From Mesotaenium endlicherianum (lineage: Eukaryota > Streptophyta > Zygnematophyceae > Zygnematales > Mesotaeniaceae): a stretch of DNA of 25,829 nt. Below, one piece after another: positions 9,571 to 19,500 of this stretch. Each line of letters opens with the position of its first letter. Positions within the stretch are counted from its first letter, which is position 1. The translations under genes were made by a program, and so were the position numbers. The notes beneath the pieces were generated by a model. It was not told the DNA's origin. It did no database searches and was given only the letters and a program-made list of their open reading frames with translations. The stretch covers positions 9,399 through 35,227 of the forward strand of contig WELA01011549.1 of assembly GCA_009602735.1 (NCBI GenBank), given 5' to 3'.

Positions 9571-11005
9571 ACTCGCGTTGAACTCAGCAGCTCCACCATC
9601 AGCAAACTGTGGGTCCTCCTCATAACCTCTTTAAAGTTTCTCCTTGAAGTCCATATTCTCCTTGATGACTGAGACAGCTGCAAGGTCACACCTCTTGGAT
9701 AAAGCGTCTGCAGGGTTGATCTTCCCAGGTAAGTACTCAATCTTGTGGTCGAACTGTTGCAGAAACTCCATCCACCTTGCTTGTCTTGGTGTCAACGTTG
9801 GCTGCGTCATAAACTTCTCCAAGCTCTTGTGGTCGGTCTTGATGAACACCTTCCGTCCGTCCACATAACATCGCCAAATCCTCAAAGCCTGGATAATAGC
9901 CAACATCTCTCGCTCGTGTGCTGCATAATTCTGCTCTGCAGGACTCAACTTCCTGCTCTCATATGCCACAGGCTGCAATCCTTTGCCCTGGTCCTGGAGA
10001 AGAATGGCTCCCACTGCAAAGTTTGACGCGTCTGTGATGATGGTGAAAGGAAGCTCTGAACTGGCAATTGCCAACACAGGTGCCTGTGTTAACAGCTCTT
10101 TAATCTTCTCGAAGGCTTGCTGCTCCTTGTCACCCCATAGCCACTTCTCCTGCTTCTTCAACATGTCCGTGAGCGGTGCACACACCTTGGCAAATCCTTC
10201 AATGAAACGTCGGTAATAATTCGCCATGCCGAGGAAACTCCTGAGTTGATGAATATCAGCAGGTACCGGCCAATCTCTGACTGCTTGCACCTTCTTCTGC
10301 TCCACCTTGACTCCTTCAGCTCCCACTATGTGTCCAAGAAACTCGACCTCCTTGAGACAGAAGTCGCACTTGCTCATCTTCCCATACAGCTTTTGATCTC
10401 TCAAGACCTCCAACACCTTCCTCAGATGCTCCACATGCTCTTCCAAGGTCTTCGAATAGATCAGGATGTCGTCCAAAAATACCACCACAAACTGGTCCAA
10501 GTAGGGTCTGAAGATACTATTCATGAGTCCCATGAATGTAGCAGGTGCATTAGTCAATCCAAAAGGCATGACTGTGAACTCGAACAAACCATAGCGAGTT
10601 CTGAAAGCAGTCTTCTGAACGTCTCCTTCCGCAATCCGTACCTGGTGATAGCCACTCCTCAAATCGATCTTCGAGAAATACTTCGCCCCGACAAGCCTGT
10701 CAATCAACTCGTCCACTCGTGGAAGTGGGTACCTGTTCTTGATGGTGACCTTGTTGAGTGCCCGGTAGTCGACACACATCCTCATAGTCCCATCCTTCTT
10801 CTTCACAAATAAGACTGGCGCTGCAAATGGAGACTCGCTGGGTCGGATGAATCCCTTCTCCAATAACTCTGTCAACTGCTTCTTCAACTCATCCAACTCC
10901 GCAAACGATTCTCGATAGGCGGGTCTCACTGGTGGCTTGCTCCCTGGTTCCAACTCAATCTTGTGCTTCATAGCTCTCTGTGGAGGTAATCCTGTAGGTA
11001 GATCT

Positions 11006-11006
11006 N
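11006..11006. other. Single N (assembly join)
   Basis: It lies within AGATCTNTAGG, where element A reads AGCTCCTCTGG. It obscures the pol frame between protease and RT. Confidence 0.8.
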
Positions 11007-11233
11007 TAGGATATACGCACTTGAACTTCTTGAACAGCGCCTTAATTTGGGCAGGAATCTCAGCAGACTTCTTCTCTTAAGCAGTTGGGCTCTGCTCCTT
11101 CTGAGCAAGTGGATCAAACACCACTACTTGCTCCTCCGGTGATGTACATTCGCCCAGGCTGTTAGGATTCACGCTTGCTCCATCTGATGACCTGGCCACG
11201 GCCACCGAAACAAGGTACATCTCCTTCGCCTGA

Positions 11234-11234
11234 N
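11234..11234. other. Single N (assembly join)
   Basis: The short repeat GCCTGA appears on both sides of the N; element A has one copy. Confidence 0.8.
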
Positions 11235-11410
11235 GCCTGATTTGCCCTGCATACCTTCTTAACTTGCGGGCTCGACAGAAGACAGTTACTCGTGGTCGTA
11301 TCTACCTCCACCTGTCTCGCTGTCTCCATTCGACCATCACGCCCTTGGACTTTCACTTGTCCTGTGCTCCAGTGCACTTGAGGGTTGGATTTTCTCAGCC
11401 ATGGTCGGCC

Positions 11411-11411
11411 N
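11411..11411. other. Single N (assembly join)
   Basis: Related words AGCCATGGTCGGCC and AGCCATAGTCGGCC flank the N; element A has one copy. This gives an apparent duplication inside protease. Confidence 0.8.
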
Positions 11412-11696
11412 GAGCCATAGTCGGCCCAATATCACCTCATGGTGACCCAACTCTGCCTGCTCCATAACTTCAGTACTCTGGTGCCCAGCTACTTCCACGT
11501 GAATAGCTTCTGCACAGGGATTTGCCACATTTTCACCAGCTTCTTGTGCACAAAATTTGCACTTGCGCCACTGTCGACGATGCACTTTGCCTTGTTGCCG
11601 TCGACCACTCCTTCTACGATGATAGGCTTGTCAACGTCTTGTCCTTTGCTTCTCGGCAGGCTCCTTGGGATAACCTCCTTGTGAGTTCTCGTCTTC

Positions 11697-11742
11697 ACGC
11701 CAGTAGTTACCCCAAAACGACCTACTGGCGTCCTCCTTTTCT
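11697..11742 (-). promoter_or_regulatory. Gag-pol junction hairpin of element C (slip run altered)
   Basis: Arms ACGCCAGTAG (minus, 11722-11731) and CTACTGGCGT (11697-11706) form a perfect 10-bp stem with a 15-base loop, as in element D. The upstream A-run is shortened so gag reads directly into pol; the hairpin is retained without a need for frameshifting. Confidence 0.6.
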
Positions 11743-12410
11743 GCTGTTGAGGTTGCTTCGCCTTCACATAACAGTCTCGAGCCAGATGTCCAAGCTTGCC
11801 GCAATTATAGCAGGGTCCTCTCAGCTTGAAATTCTGCTGCCGGCGCTGGTACTGCACAAGTCCCAACTCCATAGATACTGGACCTTGTCCACTCGTGCTT
11901 GGCGCTTGAGATCCAAAGTGTCGATATCCTCCAAAGTTGTGGCTGCCCCACTGCCTTTGACTATACTCCACAGCGTCGACCCTTGTTGCCAATGCCATCA
12001 TTTCTCCAAGACTGGTAGGGTCCTTGAGCGCCACTTCCTTGGCCACAGTTGGCTTGAGTCCTCTCTTGAACTTGTCCATCATCTCCGACTCGTGCATGGA
12101 TGGGCATTGAAGCACCAGCTCGTTGGAGCGCAATACATACTCTTGAACGCTTCCTCGTTGACGAAGGCGCACCAATAGATCTCGAGCGGTAGCCTCGGGT
12201 GCAATAGGTTGAAATTGCCTCTTCAAGCCTTCAAGTAGCTGATCAACAGTAGCAAGAACCCCAGACAGCTGCTCGTGTTGCTCATACCAAGCGCCAGCAC
12301 TCTTCATCAGCAAAGTTATGACAAAGGCGACTTGCCTGTCGGGCGTGAGCGCAAAATACTCCATAAACTTCTTCACTCCAAAAATCCATTGATGAACAGG
12401 CGGCGATCCA

Positions 12411-12411
12411 N
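12411..12411. other. Single N (assembly join)
   Basis: CGATCCA occurs on both sides of the N in gag; element A reads straight through with one copy. Confidence 0.8.
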
Positions 12412-12770
12412 ACGATCCAGGCTCTCTTGTATAAACTTCAGGCTTAGGCGCATGCACTCCCAATGCGGGTGGAATAACTGGTTGCACCACTGGATTAACA
12501 TGAATTGGTGGCACAACAGGTGCAAATGCCGAACTCGTCGAAGCGACGTTCTCCATAACAACTCGCACCATCCTCTCCACCTCCGAGCGCATTTTTTGTT
12601 GAAATTGGGCGTAGACTTCTCCTCCAATTGCATTAGGATCGCCTGCATCTCTTGTTGCTCTCTGGTCATTGTTGGTGCTGCCTACTGCCCCGCGCGCTCA
12701 ACATGCTCGACATGTTCGCCTCCTCCAGCTGCTGGCTGCGACTCCATAATATAATATGCAAACTAGCACA

Positions 12771-12782
12771 GCTCCTATACCA
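12771..12782 (-). other. Element C primer-binding site
   Basis: The minus strand reads TGGTATAGGAGC, two bases inside the 5' LTR, a decayed match to the initiator tRNA-Met site. Confidence 0.8.
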
Positions 12783-12784
12783 GA

Positions 12785-13208
12785 TGAAAGGGGCAGAGTG
12801 CCCTAGTGGAAGCGTAGTGATTCACGAGGAAAGGAACTAGTTGCAATCATACTAAAGAGTGCAGCGGCATATCACTAAGAAAGCTTAGGAAAATTACTCA
12901 ATATTTTGAGTAGCAAAATACTGCTCAAAAATAATGTAGGATAGATGGCCTTGTCATTACAAACCTGTAGAAATTTACATAAGTGAAAATTGATAAGAAA
13001 CATAGAAGTTATGCCTATTTATATATTTCTGCCGAAGTGCTCCTCTCTAGGAGGAAGCTACGGAATTGTCTAAGTGTTCGTCGAATTGTCCCTTCCAGAA
13101 TATACGTGAGTAGGCCAGATCAGTCTCATCTGACGTGTCGGGCCGAATTGACGTCCACATACATGCATCGACATTACTAATATATTCTATCTTAGACGCG
13201 CTAGGCTA
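12785..13208 (-). repeat. Element C 5' LTR, truncated
   Basis: It matches the other family-1 LTRs from GCCCCTTTCA (12785) up to GCTAGGCTA at 13208. The match then stops abruptly, and the remaining ~320 bp of U3 are missing. The neighbour is GC-rich repetitive DNA. The cause could be deletion, recombination or a joining error. Confidence 0.9.
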
Positions 13209-14827
13209 CTACGACCTCAGCGATGCGCTAGCTGCGTCCGAGGCGGAGAACGCGCGACTCCGCGCTCTCTTTGCCGTCAACAGCTACGACGCTTGCTTGG
13301 CGCGCTGGAGCATCTCACCACAATGACGCACAATTGCGGCGCAGCCGAGGGAAAATGCCCTTCCGCCCCGGCACTGCAGACCTTGCTGTCCCACGTGGGC
13401 CAAAACGATGCAGCCGGAGGGGCGACAGCAGCTGTGCGCAGCGGCTGCGCACACGCACTACCACATGGCGCGCCAACACACGCCGCCACGAAGCAGTGCA
13501 TCTCAGCAGCAGTGGCCGGGACCCCCACATCGACAACAATCTCTTGGACTGTGCTGCACAGTTCAGACGCTGCCCGGAGCTCCGACAATGCGTCGCCCAC
13601 AGCCGGGGCTTAAACCCTGGCTGCGTGCAAAACCTTGGTGCATCTGACGTGTGCGCCAACGCGTCCGTGGCAAGCGCACGCGTCGGGGCGAGCACGCTTT
13701 GCACTTCGTCCGAGGCAAAAGGCACCCGCGGTAGTGACGGACCGGTGACCCGGGACAATTGCGCCAGCAACGTCTTGGTGGTGCCAATTGCCGGCCTGGC
13801 AAGAGCCCCCAATGCCGCACACGACAGCGTGGTCAGCACACGCACAGGCGACGCTGGCAAGGGCGTGACTCCGCGAGCGACATGGCCCAAGGAGCACGAA
13901 GCCCCCGCAACCCCAACTCGCCTCGCTCTAACACCTGTCAATAGCGAGAGAGCAGGCAAAAGCGCAGCACTTGCGCGCATGCCCAACAATGACACTTGGC
14001 AAATCCAGACGCTGCCAGCTGCAGCCAACTACGCGTCTACACGACGACGCCGCACTAACGACACGAGCTGCACACGCCGACAATGACGCGTCTGCAAATC
14101 CAACGCGCCCTGCACTGACACCTGTCAGCAGCAACAGGGCGGGCCTCGACGAGCTGACCGGTGGCAGGCCCCCGGCCTGTGCGGCCCTGGCAGCCCACGC
14201 TGCGCACGGCCCCGCTGTCGGGTCGACGTTGTCGGCACTCGCACGTCCGCACAACAACAAAGCGCCCACGACGGAGGCCGCAGGCGCCGACATTAACGCC
14301 CCTGCAGGCCCGGTTTGTCCCGCGCTGACACCTATCAGCCGCGACACGGCGAGTCTCGACGGCTGACAAGTGGCAGGCCCCAGGCCTGCGCAGTCCGGAC
14401 AGCCGAAATTACAATCGGGCCCACCTACGGGTCCACGCAGCAGCCAGCGTAGCCCGCACAGGCGCTGACACACGCGCCCCTTGCGTGCTTTGTCCTTCTG
14501 GCGCCAGCAAGGTTGCACAGCGCTTGTGCGGCGACAGGTGGCGTCCGGGCACGAGTCCGCCAAACGGCCACTCCAGCTGCAGCTTCAGCGGTCGTGCGAG
14601 TTACGGCCGCGCGGACGTGCGCAGTGTTGCGCACGAGCACCAAGCAACGAGACAGCCGCCCGCTGCTGGCTGCTGCTAGCAGCAGATCCCAAAAGCCGCC
14701 GCCACGTGTCGCGCACAGGCTGGCCAAAGCGCCAACCTACGGCAGCGGCATGGTCAGGCGCACACACCCATCTGGGCCGGTGCCACAAAATGCGCTGCGC
14801 ACGTTTGGCAACAGCGCAGCCAGCACA
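13209..14827. repeat. GC-rich repetitive block, part 1
   Basis: Much more GC-rich than the elements around it. It holds one copy of a ~600-bp repeat unit (around 13430-13760; landmark GGGCTTAAACCCTGGCTGCG near 13605) that recurs at 21440-21790 and 22040-22420. It also has about three copies of a shorter unit of roughly 200 bp, marked by ACACCTGTCA at about 13930 and 14120 and ACACCTATCA at about 14327, each followed by GGCAGGCCCC-type sequence in the last two. Long open frames occur on both strands, a composition effect. The first 118 bases continue an open plus-strand frame (ALAASEAENARLRALF, coiled-coil-like) to TGA at 13324-13326, which might be a stray exon fragment. The last five bases, GCACA (14823-14827), are the target-site copy for element E. 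Confidence 0.7.
14823..14827. repeat. Target-site duplication of element E, left copy
   Basis: GCACA, identical to 21433-21437 on the other side of element E. Five bases is the usual duplication length for Ty3/gypsy integrase. Confidence 0.92.
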
Positions 14828-15330
14828 TGTAGTGATTTGAGTTATTATACATTAGTTTGCATATATTTTAATGTTTTCAAATATATTTGAAGTAGTATGG
14901 TGTGGAGTCAAGTGTGAATAGGTACTCTAGTAACTTGGTTCATGTCCTTTGAACCTTCCAAGGCATTTTCGAAGTTAGAGGAAAGACCTAGAAGAACTCC
15001 ATGTGGCAAAAGTCAGATGTGCCATTTTTAGGTCAAAAGGACATGTGTACATTATTCTAGAAAGAGGTGGCAAGTTTTGGGATGTGTTGGGTGCCAACAC
15101 ATCAACATACACCTTCCTAGAAATTACTTATGTAGCAAGTATATAAACAAGAGCTAGAACATAGAAAGACATTCCAGAATCACTCTTGTACTTGCCAAAA
15201 TCCAGAAATATATTAACTTTCAAGAAGCCATCTCTCTTTCAAGAAGCTACCACTTGTGTTCAAAGATCCTTGTCTTGAATAAATAAAGTATTCTGTTTTA
15301 CTAAGTACTTCATCTATCTGTTTCACTACA
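14828..15330 (+). repeat. Element E 5' LTR
   Basis: 503 bp with TG...CA ends (TGTAGTGATTTGAG to TTTCACTACA). TATATAAA lies at about 15140-15146, and AATAAATAAAG at about 15278-15288 is a plausible polyadenylation region. Four perfect TTCnnGAA words occur at 15055, 15172, 15219 and 15238. It differs from the 3' LTR at about four positions (early C/T, A/G and G/T, and A/G in AATAAATAAAG/AATAGATAAAG). Confidence 0.96.
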
Positions 15331-15331
15331 G

Positions 15332-15343
15332 AGGTATCGGAGC
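15332..15343 (+). other. Element E primer-binding site
   Basis: AGGTATCGGAGC one base inside the LTR, matching 10 of 12 bases of the initiator tRNA-Met site. Confidence 0.82.
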
Positions 15344-15367
15344 TAGGCACTTTGGTAGCACAAGAAG

Positions 15368-16573
15368 ATGGCCGATCCTCAAGACCAACAGCAAGCTTTC
15401 GAAGGAAGCCCTTCCTCTCCAAGACACCCTCCTCCAGCGCCGATGGGAGAGCCCACTCAAGAAAATCTGCAACAACAAGAAGCACCACAAGGAGGAGCAC
15501 CGTCAAATCCCGTGGCAGCCGCTATAGCAAAGTTGACCCCACCACAAGGAGTTCCCGCAAATGAGTGGGCAGCCTTCCTAATGACCGTCCACAACCAAGT
15601 GGGCTTGGCCACCTATGAAGCAACCGTGCAAGCGTCAAGAGAAGCTATGGCTGCCATGGTTGCCCCTATTGCGAGCAATGCTCAAAATCCAGCCCCGGCT
15701 CAAGCGCCTCCACAAGAGCCAACGAGAGCAAGGAAACTCATCAAGCCCGGCAAACCCGACACTTTCAACCCCGGGAAAGGTGCCAACCTGAATTTATGGC
15801 TCTACCAAGTGGAGACGTACCTCGCGTTCCTTGAAGTACCCGAGGAGGACTACGTTCCCTTTGCCGTTACCTTACTTAGAGGAGCAGCAACATCATGGTG
15901 GCGTAACTATCAAGCGGCTATATATCAAGCTATGGCGCACCCCATGCTCGGCCAAGAGCCCCCACCATCATATGCAAGATGGGCAGATTTTCGTGAGGCC
16001 CTCAAGAAGCAATTCATGCCCATCAATGCGGAGAAGATTGCCCGAGGAAAGCTCCACCATCTCAAGCAAACGACGTCCGTTCAAGAGTATACATCCAGAT
16101 TTCACGCCCTCACTCTTGAGATCCCCAACATGTCTCTCGAGGAGAAGATTGACCGTTACATCTTTGGCCTCAAACCCAAGGTGGCAAAGGAAGTGGAGTT
16201 ACGCGACTTGACGGACTTCTCAAAGATCATTGAAGTGGCCCAAAAGGTGGATACCTTGGATTTCAAGCACTCCGTGCCTTCATCTTCACGGGTACCGACG
16301 ACGCGGGTGTACGCAGCCCCTTCCACATCCGAATCTGGACCCACACCCATGGAAATCGGAGTTATTAAAAGGGACCCCGCGGCTGCCCGGAAGAGTGGAA
16401 GACCCTCCAATGACACTTATGATGCAAGAAACCAGCAAGGAGTGAAAGCAAGACTCTCCCCGGCTGAAAAAGAAGCTCTCATGACGGCTGGACTATGCTT
16501 CTATTGCAAGGAAAAGGGCCATCGTGCACTTTCATGCCCCAAAAAGTTGTCAAAAAACGGACAGCGCCGGTAG
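15368..16573 (+). CDS. gag: Element E Gag polyprotein
   Basis: A 401-residue protein starting 24 bases after the primer site. It would form the virus-like particle that packages element RNA in the cytoplasm. The N-terminal ~110 residues are Pro/Gln/Ala-rich and low in complexity. A retrotransposon-gag capsid domain follows (about residues 130-310), marked by [43 protein letters not shown] and [16 protein letters not shown]. Near the end is one CX2CX4HX4C zinc knuckle ([14 protein letters not shown], residues 377-390) for RNA binding, and a basic tail. The stop TAG (16571-16573) sits inside a hairpin that follows the heptamer AAAAAAC, so a fraction of ribosomes should continue into pol. Family 1 gag shares the capsid words [16 protein letters not shown]. 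No break is seen. Confidence 0.95.
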   Translation: MADPQDQQQAFEGSPSSPRHPPPAPMGEPTQENLQQQEAPQGGAPSNPVAAAIAKLTPPQGVPANEWAAFLMTVHNQVGLATYEATVQASREAMAAMVAPIASNAQNPAPAQAPPQEPTRARKLIKPGKPDTFNPGKGANLNLWLYQVETYLAFLEVPEEDYVPFAVTLLRGAATSWWRNYQAAIYQAMAHPMLGQEPPPSYARWADFREALKKQFMPINAEKIARGKLHHLKQTTSVQEYTSRFHALTLEIPNMSLEEKIDRYIFGLKPKVAKEVELRDLTDFSKIIEVAQKVDTLDFKHSVPSSSRVPTTRVYAAPSTSESGPTPMEIGVIKRDPAAARKSGRPSNDTYDARNQQGVKARLSPAEKEALMTAGLCFYCKEKGHRALSCPKKLSKNGQRR

Positions 16574-19500
16574 GCCAGGAGCCTACCACCCCAAGACCCA
16601 CTTCACGAGAAGGCAACACGCCAAGTGAGGTGGAGACCCCCGTTGAAGACGACGTTCCAGCCCCAATGAGTTTGAGAGGTTACCTTGGAGGAGAGAAGGT
16701 CCACATCTTGGTGGATAGCGGAGCTCAAGGCAACTTCATTGCTGCAGATTTTGCCACCAAGCACGGTATTACTATGCGAACTCTTGACCACGACGAGGAG
16801 ATTATGATGCCCGATGGATTCTCCTATACTACCCCTTCCAAGAAGACGTACCCCTTGGCACTCTCTATCAAGTCCTTCAAGGATAGAGTAGTGTTCTCCC
16901 CCATGCAATTGGGCAAGTACGACGTCATCCTAGGGACGCCTTGGTTGACCAAGCACAACCCCCAAGTTGATTGGAGGACCGGTACTATCAAGATCAAGAA
17001 TGACATCACTTCAAGAATCTGTATTTTGCGCGCAATCCAGAATATCCAGACCCAAGACATCCAGAAGCCGGCACACGAGATACTATTGTCCGCCCTCCAA
17101 CTCAAGAGACTTGTGAGGAAGGGACACGAGCTTCTTTTGGCCTTGATCACGCCAAAAGACATCAAGAAAGACATCGAGAGTCAAGAAGGCAGCCCCGTTC
17201 CCAAGGAGATACAAGAAGTCTTTGAGGACTACAAAGAAGTGTTCTCCCCGGAATTGCCCAAGGGCCTACCCCCCAAAAGATTCGTAGACCACAAGATAGA
17301 GTTGGAGCCCGGAAGCAAGCCCATCTCTCGGCCTACGTTCAAAATGTCATACACGGAGCTAGACGAAGTCAAGAAGCAAATCAAGGAGCTACTGGAGCAT
17401 GGCTTCATTCGACCTAGCAAGTCGCCATTTGGAGCCCCGGTGCTATTTGTCAAGAAGAAAGATGGTACCTTGAGGATGTGTGTGGACTATCGCGCCCTCA
17501 ACAAGATCACCATCAAGAATCGATACCCGCTGCCGCGCATGGATGAGCTCATGGACCGGCTGGTTGGAGCCAAGTACTTCACGAAGATTGACTTACGGAG
17601 CGGCTACCACCAGATTCGCATCGCAGAACCGGACATAGAGAAGACGGCATTCAGGACAAGATATGGACATTTTGAGTTCATGGTCCTGCCATTTGGACTC
17701 ACCAACGCGCCAGCAACTTTCATGACTATGATGAACACCATATTTCAGCCCATGTTGGACAGATTTGTGGTGGTATTCATCGATGACATCCTTATCTACA
17801 GCAAGACCCTTGAAGAGCATGCGAGACACTTGAAAGAAGTCCTTGAAGTATTGAAGCAAAACAAGCTGTTTGCGAAGGAGTCAAAATGCGAGTTTGCCAA
17901 ACAAGAAGTGGAGTTCCTAGGTCTCCACGTGACTGCTGATGGCATCAAGATAGACCCCAAGAAGACCACGGTGGTGGAGGAATGGCCAACCCCCACGACC
18001 AAGAAAGAACTCCAGTCATTCTTGGGATTTGCCAATTGGTACAGAAAATTCATCCAAGGCTTCTCGCACATAGCAGCCCCCCTGACAGATCTACTCAAGA
18101 AGGACAGGCTATATACATGGACCGAGAAAGAGGAAGAGGCATTTCAAGAGTTAAAGCGAAGATTGACCACATCCCCGGTGCTCACACTCCCAAGTCCAAA
18201 CCCAGATTGGCCCTTCCACGTCATCACCGATGCATCTTCCTATGCAATAGGAGCAATCCTGCTTCAAGACCAAGGCAAGGGACTGCAGCCCATCGCCTAC
18301 GAGTCAAGGAAGCTAAATCCAGCCGAGCAAAATTATACAACCACGGAGCGAGAGGCATTGGCGATTGTACATGCCTTGAAGGTTTGGCGCTGCTACGTTG
18401 AAGGACGCAAAGTACTGGTCACCACGGACCACGAGGCGTTAAAGCACCTCCAGACGCAGCCGTATCTCTCAAGGAGACAAGCAAGATGGAGCGGATACTT
18501 GCAACAATACAACATCACGATTCAGTACCAGCCCGGCAAGACAAACCCGGCTGACCCCCTCTCAAGACTGCAATTAAATGCAGTGATGGTATCCCTGAAG
18601 ACAGATCTGGAAGCTCGATTTTCAGCCGCCTATGAAAGAGACCCTTACTACAAGAACGGAGAAGCAGCCTTGGACCCATGCAAGAAGCAAGAAGGCAATT
18701 ATTGGGTGAGGCAAGATACGGGCCAGAGATGTGTTCCTAATGACTTAGACCTCCGGCTCTTGCTTCTACGAGAAGCACACGACAACCCTCTTGGAGGACA
18801 CTTTGGAATCCTAAGGACCACGGGCGTTCTAGCTAGGACTTATTGTTGGCCAGGCATGTCTAAGCAAGTCAAGGAGTACTGCAGGAGCTGTGACACATGC
18901 CAAAGAATCAAGCCATCATCGCAAAAGGCGGGAGGACTCCTCCAACCACTACCAATCCCCGAAAGACAATGGACGGACATCTCAATGGACCTTATCGTGG
19001 ACTTGCCCGTGACACCTCGAGGCCATAATGCAATACTCACGGTGGTGGACAGACTTACCAAGATGGCTCATTTTATTCCCACGACGACTAAGGCTACAGC
19101 ACCACAACTTGCAAGACTCATCTTTGACAACATCTTCCGACTCCATGGACTACCATCAAGAATTGTGTCAGATAGAGATCCAAGATTCACAAGCCATTTC
19201 TGGAAAAATCTCTTCAAGAACTTGGGTACATCGCTGGATATGTCTACTGCCTACCACCCACAATCAGATGGGCAAACCGAGCGTATGAATCGTACCCTAA
19301 AGACCTCTCTAAAGGCCTACGTGTCTACCCTCGAGCAAGACTGGGACATGTACTTGACCCCCCTCGAGTTTGCCTACAACAACACTACGCAGGCCTCTAC
19401 CCAAGAGTCCCCATTCTTCCTCAACTATGGCTTCCATCCGACCACGCCACTGAGCTTCACGGCTGGCCATGATGAAGTACCTGCAGCCACAGATTTTATG

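Larger units (their letters stand above)
9631..11488 (-). pseudogene. Element C pol: protease remainder, reverse transcriptase, RNase H
   Basis: The RT-RNase H part is open for 446 codons from the Met at 10971. It shows [10 protein letters not shown] (residues 66-75), [25 protein letters not shown] with Asp at 167-168, then RNase [17 protein letters not shown] and [11 protein letters not shown]. All conserved residues I can check are present, unlike element A. Upstream (10972-11488) the protease tail and linker are interrupted by Ns at 11006, 11234 and 11411 and by frame changes; a TAA is visible near 11078-11080. The frame ends at TAA 9631-9633, at the same place as element A. As in A, integrase continues in the same frame beyond that stop. 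Confidence 0.9.
11489..12747 (-). pseudogene. Element C gag joined in frame to protease start, broken
   Basis: The family start codon is at 12747, but CAG has become TAG at 12682-12684 (codon 22) and 13 bases are missing near 12630 compared with element D. From 12592 a 367-codon frame covers the capsid-like region (FGVKKFMEYFALTPDRQ, KRGLKPTVAKEVAL), the zinc knuckle (CYNCGKLGHLARDC) and then, without a stop, the protease DSGASANFVHKK. In elements A and D gag and pol are in different frames; here the A-run is two bases shorter (CAGCAGAAAAGG), which fuses them. The frame ends at 11489 because a 67-bp deletion, with CTT at both ends, removes part of protease. Confidence 0.9.
7437..13208 (-). 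mobile_element. Element C: family-1 Ty3/gypsy chromovirus, degenerate, 5' LTR truncated
   Basis: Minus-strand order: truncated 5' LTR (12785-13208), primer site, gag fused to protease start, RT, RNase H, integrase pieces, broken chromodomain, polypurine tract, 3' LTR (7437-8181). It is closely related to element A along its whole length and shares A's orientation and the internal TAA between RNase H and integrase. It carries many extra nonsense codons, a 67-bp protease deletion and four single-N joins. The 3' LTR abuts the DIRS-like remnant, with TATAT beyond it at 7432-7436. The opposite edge ends abruptly in GC-rich DNA, so no target-site duplication can be tested. Confidence 0.95.

Noticed and set aside
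7432..13213. Target-site duplication for element C
   Set aside because: TATAT precedes the 3' LTR, but the other end is a truncated LTR followed by CTACG, so no matching pair exists.
13271..14086. A 271-codon plus-strand open frame and an overlapping 237-codon minus-strand frame (13315-14028)
   Set aside because: Both strands are open over the same GC-rich repetitive DNA, with no domain, no conserved motif and Thr/Ala/Arg-heavy composition. Low stop-codon density in GC-rich sequence explains them.
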